From an uncultured Chloroflexaceae bacterium (GTDB lineage Bacteria; Chloroflexota; Chloroflexia; Chloroflexales; Chloroflexaceae): a stretch of 10,809 nt of DNA. The translations under genes were made by a program, and so were the position numbers. The notes beneath the pieces are model-generated. The model worked only from the letters and a program-made list of their open reading frames with translations, was not told where the DNA came from and made no database searches. The DNA is taken from NCBI GenBank assembly GCA_937141995.1, contig CAKZQX010000596.1:1-10809 (forward strand). The letters run 5' to 3'. Positions 6,833 through 10,809 of this stretch are shown here, one piece after another. Positions within the stretch are counted from its first letter, which is position 1. The number at the start of each line of letters is the position of its first letter.

Positions 6833-7784
6833 ATGTACGCAGTACGAATTCATAAGCATGGTGGTCCCGAGGTGCTCGTCTACGAAGAAGTGCCCATGCC
6901 GGAACCCGGCGCGGGCGAGGTGCGGGTAAAGCTTGCGGCAGCCGGCGTCAACTATATCGATACCTACCACCGCCGGGGGCTCTACCCGGTCGCGCTGCCC
7001 TTCACGCCGGGACAGGAGGGTGCCGGTGTGGTCGATGCTATGGGAGCGGATGTCACGGGCTTCGATGTCGGCGATCATGTGGCGTACGCCTTTAGCTCGG
7101 GCGCGTATGCCGAATATGCCGTTGTTCCGGCAGCGCAACTGGTACGCGTCCCGCATGATATCGATCTGCAGCAGGCGGCCGCCGTTATGCTGCAAGGCAT
7201 GACCGCGCACTATCTCACGCAGAGCACCTTTCGCCTGGAAAGCCGGCATACCGCGCTGGTGCATGCCGCTGCGGGTGGCGTAGGGTTGCTGCTGCTGCAA
7301 ATGGCAAAGATGGTCGGAGCACGCGTCTTTGGCACGGTTTCTACTGAGGAGAAAGCGGAACTGGCCCGCGCAGCCGGGGCGGATGTCGTCATCCGCTACA
7401 CCGAGGAGAATTTTACCGAGGCGGTACAACGGCTGACCGACGGCAAGGGGGTTGATGTCGTCTATGACGCCGTCGGGCAAACGACGTTTATGGGCAGCCT
7501 CGACTGCCTGCGCCCCCGCGGTATGCTGGTACTGTTTGGGCAGAGTAGCGGCCCGGTGGAGCCGGTCAATCTACAGATCTTGAATAGCAAAGGCTCACTC
7601 TATGTGACACGCCCTTCGCTGGGGCACTACATCGCCAATCGTCACGAACTGGAGCAGCGCGCAATTGATATTTTCCGCTGGATGGAGGCCGGTCGACCGT
7701 GCCCTCCCGCCGACAGAAGCGGCGGCGGCCCACACCGCGCTCGAAGGACGCGCTACCGCCGGCAAAGTGCTGCTGGTTCCGTAA
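6833..7784 (+). CDS. NADPH:quinone oxidoreductase (zeta-crystallin type), frameshifted near the 3' end
   Basis: A medium-chain reductase of the zinc-free quinone oxidoreductase group, which reduces quinones with NADPH. Seen in frame from the ATG at 6833 are [17 protein letters not shown] and [11 protein letters not shown] in the catalytic domain, and [16 protein letters not shown], the AxxGxxG nucleotide-binding loop. Zinc-binding cysteines typical of alcohol dehydrogenases are absent. The frame is normal as far as WMEAG (7679-7693). The family-typical C-terminus, [17 protein letters not shown] followed by TAA at 7782-7784, then continues in the next frame, beginning about [10 protein letters not shown] at 7692. 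Compared with E. coli QorA about 5-7 residues are missing at the junction, which fits a small deletion (for example 17 nt) rather than one inserted base. Without the shift, translation continues into lysC. AGGAG lies 11 nt before the start. Identity is secure; whether an active protein is made is not. Confidence 0.88.
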
Positions 7785-7820
7785 CTCGATCCAACCATAG
7801 GCATGGTACTATAGCTATCA

Positions 7821-7869
7821 GACGCGCCGAGGATGGCCTATCGCCCATCCTCGGCGCGTTCTGTTTTCT
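7821..7869 (+). terminator. Strong rho-independent terminator after the oxidoreductase gene
   Basis: A perfect 15-bp stem (ACGCGCCGAGGATGG at 7822-7836 with its complement at 7845-7859), an 8-nt loop and an added G-U closing pair, followed by the U-rich TTCTGTTTTCTC. It starts 37 nt after the oxidoreductase stop codon in its ancestral frame and ends 28 nt before the lysC start. It supports the view that the two genes are separate transcription units. Because it directly precedes the lysC ribosome binding site, a role in a lysC leader is also conceivable. Confidence 0.88.
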
Positions 7870-7886
7870 CTGGATCGTCGTGTCGC

Positions 7887-7892
7887 AAGGAG
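7887..7892 (+). promoter_or_regulatory. lysC ribosome binding site
   Basis: AAGGAG followed by a 5-nt spacer and ATG at 7898. It shows that lysC has its own translation start even though the reading frame stays open upstream into the oxidoreductase gene. Confidence 0.85.
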
Positions 7893-7897
7893 CAGAT

Positions 7898-9310
7898 ATG
7901 CGTGTTGTCATGAAGTTTGGGGGTACATCGGTCAGTGCCACCGATGCCATCCGCCAGGTTGTCGAAATCGTACGCAACGTGTCGCAGCAGCATCAGGTTG
8001 TCGTGGTGGTCTCCGCGATGAATGCGCCCGATCTGCGCACCACCAACTCGCTGATCGAAGCCGCTCAGGTGGCCGCGGCCGGCGATGCCGGCGCAACCGC
8101 AGCCGTCACCCCGCGCCTGCTGGACATGCATATGCAGGTGGCACATGCACTGGCAACCCCGGAAGAATGCCAGGCTCTTGAGCCGCAACTCCGCGCCATG
8201 TTTGACTATATTAACGATCTCTCGCACAGTATCGCCGTCCTGGGCGAACTGACACCACGCGCACTGGATCTGATTAGTGGTCAGGGTGAGCGCTGCAATG
8301 CGCGCCTGATCGCCGCCGCGCTGCGCAGTGTTGCCCTATCGTCCGAAGCAATTGATGCCACCGAGTTGATCATCACCGACGAACAGCATGGCGATGCCAC
8401 CCCGCTGATGGATGTTACCCGCACGCGTAGCCAGGAACGCCTGCTACCGCTCCTGGAACGTAACAGCGTGCCGGTTGTCACCGGCTTTATTGGCGCAACC
8501 GCCGCGGGCATCACTACCACACTTGGACGGGGCGGTAGTGATTACTCATGCTCCATCCTCGGCGCAGCCCTCGACGCCGACGAGGTCTGGTTCTGGAAGG
8601 AAGTAGACGGGGTGATGACGGCAAACCCCAACGTTGTGCCGGAAGCACGCACATTGCCGCTGCTCTCCTACACCGAGATGGCCGAGATGTCCTACTATGG
8701 AGCGAATGTCCTGCATCCCAAAACGGTTCACCCGGTGGTGCAGCGCAACATCCCCATCCGCATTCTGAACACCTTCAACCCGGAGCATCCCGGTACCCGC
8801 ATCACCGGCGAGCAGGTACCGGGCACGGCCAAAGCGGTAACAGCGATTAAAGAAGCCAGCCTGATTACCGTGGGCGGACCCGGCATGCAGGGGATGCGCG
8901 GCGTGGCGGCCCGGATTTTTAGCGCGGTGGCCCGCGCCAATGCCAACACTCTGCTGATTACCCAGGCCAGCAGCGAGCAGAATATTTGCCTGGCGGTGCT
9001 GCAACATGAGGCCGAGGCTGCCGTCCGCGAACTGCGGAATGAACTCCTGCACGACCTCTCGCAGCATGATGTGGAACATATAGATGTGCTGGAGACGGTG
9101 ATTATTGTAGCCGTGGTCGGGTCAGGCATGCGCGGCACGCCGGGGATTGCCGGGCGCGTCTTCGGCGCGCTGGGACGGGCCGAGATCAATGTGATCGCCA
9201 TTGCACAGGGCAGCACCGAGAATAATATCTCGCTGGTGATCGCCAAGGAGCATGGCAACAAAGCGATTCAGGTGATCCACCGGGCGTTTGAACTCGAAGC
9301 GGAGAACTGA
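7898..9310 (+). CDS. lysC: Aspartate kinase (aspartokinase) with two ACT domains
   Basis: Aspartate kinase phosphorylates L-aspartate with ATP, the first committed step to lysine, threonine, methionine and diaminopimelate, in the cytoplasm. The 470 residues show the amino-acid-kinase signature MKFGGTSV (5-12), [13 protein letters not shown] (125-137), [10 protein letters not shown] (208-217), [12 protein letters not shown] (233-244) and [14 protein letters not shown] (264-277). Two ACT regulatory domains follow at about 315-385 and 398-465, with [12 protein letters not shown] and [16 protein letters not shown]. The pattern resembles the kinase half of ThrA and the monofunctional LysC type, and there is no homoserine dehydrogenase domain. 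Feedback inhibition by lysine or threonine is expected from the family, but the effector cannot be read from sequence. The ATG at 7898 is preferred because of AAGGAG at 7887-7892. The reading frame is open upstream for 355 codons because of the oxidoreductase frameshift. The stop TGA lies inside a heptamer repeat. Confidence 0.96.
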   Translation: MRVVMKFGGTSVSATDAIRQVVEIVRNVSQQHQVVVVVSAMNAPDLRTTNSLIEAAQVAAAGDAGATAAVTPRLLDMHMQVAHALATPEECQALEPQLRAMFDYINDLSHSIAVLGELTPRALDLISGQGERCNARLIAAALRSVALSSEAIDATELIITDEQHGDATPLMDVTRTRSQERLLPLLERNSVPVVTGFIGATAAGITTTLGRGGSDYSCSILGAALDADEVWFWKEVDGVMTANPNVVPEARTLPLLSYTEMAEMSYYGANVLHPKTVHPVVQRNIPIRILNTFNPEHPGTRITGEQVPGTAKAVTAIKEASLITVGGPGMQGMRGVAARIFSAVARANANTLLITQASSEQNICLAVLQHEAEAAVRELRNELLHDLSQHDVEHIDVLETVIIVAVVGSGMRGTPGIAGRVFGALGRAEINVIAIAQGSTENNISLVIAKEHGNKAIQVIHRAFELEAEN

Positions 9311-9335
9311 GAACTGAGAACTGAGAACTGAGAAC
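9302..9335. repeat. 7-bp tandem repeat (GAGAACT) across the lysC stop codon
   Basis: Four perfect copies of GAGAACT (9302-9329) plus a partial fifth, GAGAAC (9330-9335). The lysC stop codon TGA (9308-9310) is formed at the first repeat junction, and the last lysC codons (Glu-Asn) are in the first unit. Such heptamer arrays are common in some Chloroflexota and cyanobacterial intergenic regions and vary in copy number by slippage (general knowledge, not shown here). Confidence 0.92.
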
Positions 9336-9386
9336 AAAGTCGTCGATTGATGAAGGTTGAATTCTTAATCCAGATATCGATGATCA

Positions 9387-9470
9387 GGAGTCCCGGCTTC
9401 AGCCGGATCAGGCTTTCCCGCTCGTATGCCCTGCCCCGGTAGGCATCCATCCGGCTAAAGCCGGGACTCC
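9387..9470. repeat. Long imperfect hairpin made of CCGG palindromes (REP-like)
   Basis: Two 22-bp arms, 9387-9408 and 9449-9470, pair with a single mismatch around a 40-nt loop. Each arm contains a smaller palindrome: CCGGCT-TC-AGCCGG in the left arm and CCGGCT-AA-AGCCGG in the right. The arms start and end with GGAGTCCC/GGGACTCC. It lies between the convergent genes lysC and the surface-protein gene. It could stall or process transcripts from both sides, or be a dispersed extragenic palindrome. There is no U-tract. Confidence 0.85.
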
Positions 9471-9616
9471 AGTGAGTTGTACATCCAGGCTATTTGCTCA
9501 AAGTTCATAAGCCGGGACTCCCGGATGGTATGGCATATTCGGGTTATTTGCTCAAAGTTCATAAGCCGGGACTCCCGGATGGTATGGTATATCCGGGTTA
9601 TTTGCTCAAAGTTCAT
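9458..9616. repeat. 54-bp tandem direct repeat, 2.3 copies plus a degenerate unit
   Basis: Copy 1 (9491-9544) and copy 2 (9545-9598) differ at only two positions. A third copy stops after 18 bp (9599-9616). Upstream, 9458-9490 shares AAGCCGGGACTCC with the repeat at a 51-bp offset, so it looks like an older, diverged unit that is also the right arm of the hairpin. Each full unit carries CCGGGA-C-TCCCGG, a 13-bp palindrome. The period is a multiple of three, so one frame reads as an 18-residue peptide repeat, but that frame runs into the antisense of the next gene and is unlikely to be coding. Confidence 0.9.
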
Positions 9617-9623
9617 CAATCGA

Positions 9624-9661
9624 TCCAGTGGTCCGGGTCAGAGCTAACCCGGACCACTGGA
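9624..9661 (-). terminator. Strong hairpin just after the surface-protein gene
   Basis: A perfect 15-bp stem (TCCAGTGGTCCGGGT at 9624-9638 and its complement at 9647-9661) with an 8-nt loop, beginning 9 nt after the stop codon of the minus-strand gene. Neither side has a good U-tract, so it is a likely transcript-end or bidirectional stop structure rather than a textbook intrinsic terminator. Confidence 0.6.
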
Positions 9662-9670
9662 CTGGCAACA

Positions 9671-10809
9671 CTACCGGATCACCATCGGCAGGAAGATTCG
9701 CCCGCCGTCGCGTTGCGGCACAGTCCGGGCGGCCGGGCCATACTCATGGGTGCTGCCATCAAGTTCGATCTCATGCAGCCAGTAGGTATAGCTGGTTTCC
9801 TCCACGACATCACGGTCAATCCAGGTGTAGACCGTCTGCTCCCGGCCCCGTCCCTGCGCAACGATTAACTCCGGCGTAACTTGCACCGCGTTTGCGCGGC
9901 TGCCATCGGTACTGCGGTAGAGGTGGAAGCCCCAGGTATCCAGTTCGGTACCCGTCACCCAGCGCACCCGGACCGTCGCACCCGCTCGGGTTGCGGTGAA
10001 CTGGAGCAACTCAATCGCGGTTGTCCCCGGCACACAAGCCAGCGTGCGCGTCGGATCGCCAACCTCCGCCGTGGTCGGATCATCCGTCAGCAGATCATCA
10101 CTCAGTTCGTCCGCGCTGATGCGGCCCTGGTTCTCCAGCACGGTCTGATTGGCCGGCAGATCCAGCACCGTGACCTGGTAGGTAATCTCCACCTGCGCGC
10201 CTGACACGAGCGTACCAATGTCCACCTGCACTTGCGTATCATTGGCGGCATTCCCGCTGAGTACCGTTCCCGGCGTGCTCGTTACCGAGCCGGGCACCAG
10301 TTGCGTGTTAACATCAGGCGTATCCACAAAGGTAACGAGCGTTGCGTCTCCGCCATCGCTATTGGTAATCACGACCGTATATTCCAGCGTCTCATCAACC
10401 AGTGCCCGGCAGGGAGCCGTGGCCTCGGTTTCCAGCGTCACGACCGTCTTGGTTGCCTCCAGCACCGGCGGCGCGGGCGCGACCGGCGGCACCAGCGGCG
10501 TGATCGTGGGATCATCCGGCAGATTGGGCGTGCCGGGATCATCCGTCGGCGTGTCGTCAGTGATATTACTGCCCGTGAAGGTGCCCTGGTTCGCCACCTG
10601 ATCCACCCCTGGCGGCAGTGGATTGTTCACCTGCACTGCGAAGGTAATCGTCACACTCGCCCCGACCGCTACCGTCCCGATCGTCACTTCAACTGTGGTA
10701 TCACCCGGATTATTGCCGATAACGATTTCACCCTGCGTCGTTTCAACTTCACCAGTTACCAGGGTCGTATTGGCGTCGGGCGTATCGGTGAACACCACCC
10801 CCTCAGCCG
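9671..10809 (-). CDS. DUF11-repeat surface/secreted protein, C-terminal part (5' end outside the window)
   Basis: At least 379 residues, open at the right edge, so the protein is longer and its signal peptide is not seen. Counting from the internal GTG at 10798, residues 1-105 and 112-252 are two DUF11-type beta-sandwich repeats with matching landmarks: FTDTPDANTTLVTGEV against FVDTPDVNTQLVPGSV, then VEVTIGTVAVGASVTITF against VQVDIGTLVSGAQVEITY, then an acidic Asp/Thr/Pro linker. Residues about 260-358 form a fibronectin III-like domain (LLQFTATRAGATVRVRW, WGFHLYRSTDGS, YTYWLHEIELDGS). The end is IFLPMVIR. DUF11 modules are usually extracellular spacers in cell-surface or exported proteins. 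The composition (many Thr, Val, Asp, few Lys and Cys) agrees. It converges on lysC, with about 360 bp of repeats between them. Confidence 0.88.
   Translation of the reverse strand, partial: AEGVVFTDTPDANTTLVTGEVETTQGEIVIGNNPGDTTVEVTIGTVAVGASVTITFAVQVNNPLPPGVDQVANQGTFTGSNITDDTPTDDPGTPNLPDDPTITPLVPPVAPAPPVLEATKTVVTLETEATAPCRALVDETLEYTVVITNSDGGDATLVTFVDTPDVNTQLVPGSVTSTPGTVLSGNAANDTQVQVDIGTLVSGAQVEITYQVTVLDLPANQTVLENQGRISADELSDDLLTDDPTTAEVGDPTRTLACVPGTTAIELLQFTATRAGATVRVRWVTGTELDTWGFHLYRSTDGSRANAVQVTPELIVAQGRGREQTVYTWIDRDVVEETSYTYWLHEIELDGSTHEYGPAARTVPQRDGGRIFLPMVIR

Larger units (their letters stand above)
9343..9623. repeat. 281-bp repeat block with inverted ends, possible miniature element
   Basis: TCGATTGATGAA at 9343-9354 is the exact reverse complement of TTCATCAATCGA at 9612-9623. 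Allowing two mismatches the match extends inward through TTGA (left GGTTGA, right complement CTTTGA), giving ends of about 18 bp. Between the ends are the CCGG hairpin (9387-9470) and the 54-bp tandem repeat. No coding capacity and no clear target-site duplication are seen, so calling it a non-autonomous mobile element is an inference from the end structure. Confidence 0.45.

Noticed and set aside
6684..6929. Small plus-strand frame of 81 codons before the oxidoreductase
   Set aside because: It starts at TTG without a ribosome binding site, overlaps the start of a recognised gene in another frame, and has no recognisable motif.
7785..7897. Lysine riboswitch upstream of lysC
   Set aside because: Only 113 bp are available, most of it is the terminator hairpin, and no riboswitch core is recognisable.
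6833..9310. A genuine bifunctional oxidoreductase-aspartate kinase
   Set aside because: The joining segment reads through an intrinsic terminator and a good ribosome binding site, and the normal oxidoreductase end survives in another frame, so a frameshift explains it better.
9458..9616. CRISPR array
   Set aside because: The units are contiguous 54-bp direct repeats with no unique spacers of constant length, and no cas gene is nearby.
9494..9868. Plus-strand frame from TTG with an 18-residue peptide repeat
   Set aside because: The repeat in the peptide only reflects the 54-bp DNA period. The rest is antisense to the DUF11 gene, and there is no ribosome binding site.

Overview
The window is about 10.8 kb of GC-rich bacterial DNA with dense chromosomal gene content. 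There is no rRNA, tRNA, CRISPR array, integrase or transposase gene. Gene content points to a member of the Chloroflexota (class Chloroflexia-like). The clues are a CpXC zinc-ribbon protein with a long helical tail, a pRiA4b ORF-3-type protein fused to helical repeats, a DUF11-repeat surface protein ending in an LPMVIR-type tail, heptamer tandem repeats and CCGG-rich palindromes. This taxonomic placement is inference; no marker gene here proves it.

Layout from left to right. (1) The 3' end of uvrC (nucleotide excision repair) runs on the + strand and is followed after 12 nt by psuG (pseudouridine-5'-phosphate glycosidase), probably in one transcript. (2) A minus-strand group converges on psuG. 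In transcription order it is a SAM-dependent methyltransferase-like gene (4920 to 4279), a CpXC-domain gene (4127 to 2805) and a family 9 glycosyltransferase (2776 to 1526). The last two are 28 nt apart and probably cotranscribed. (3) Back-to-back promoters at about 5014-5081 separate that group from a divergently transcribed pRiA4b ORF-3-like protein with HEAT-like repeats and a lysine-rich tail. (4) A zeta-crystallin/quinone oxidoreductase gene (6833-7784) has its last 30 or so codons in a different frame. It is followed by a strong intrinsic terminator and then by lysC, a two-ACT-domain aspartate kinase. The frame slip removes the oxidoreductase stop codon, so one uninterrupted reading frame runs from the oxidoreductase through the terminator sequence into lysC. 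(5) About 360 bp between lysC and a convergent surface-protein gene is filled with repeats: a 7-bp tandem repeat that includes the lysC stop codon, a 22-bp imperfect hairpin built from CCGG palindromes, a 54-bp tandem repeat, and a 12-bp inverted repeat that brackets the last two like the ends of a miniature element. (6) The window ends inside a minus-strand gene for a DUF11-repeat secreted or surface protein.

The genes are mostly independent housekeeping and accessory functions (DNA repair, nucleoside salvage, surface glycan and surface protein, amino-acid synthesis) and do not form one pathway. I see no convincing defence, secretion or biosynthetic system. The most unusual items are the repeat block at 9302-9661 and the oxidoreductase/lysC frame fusion.
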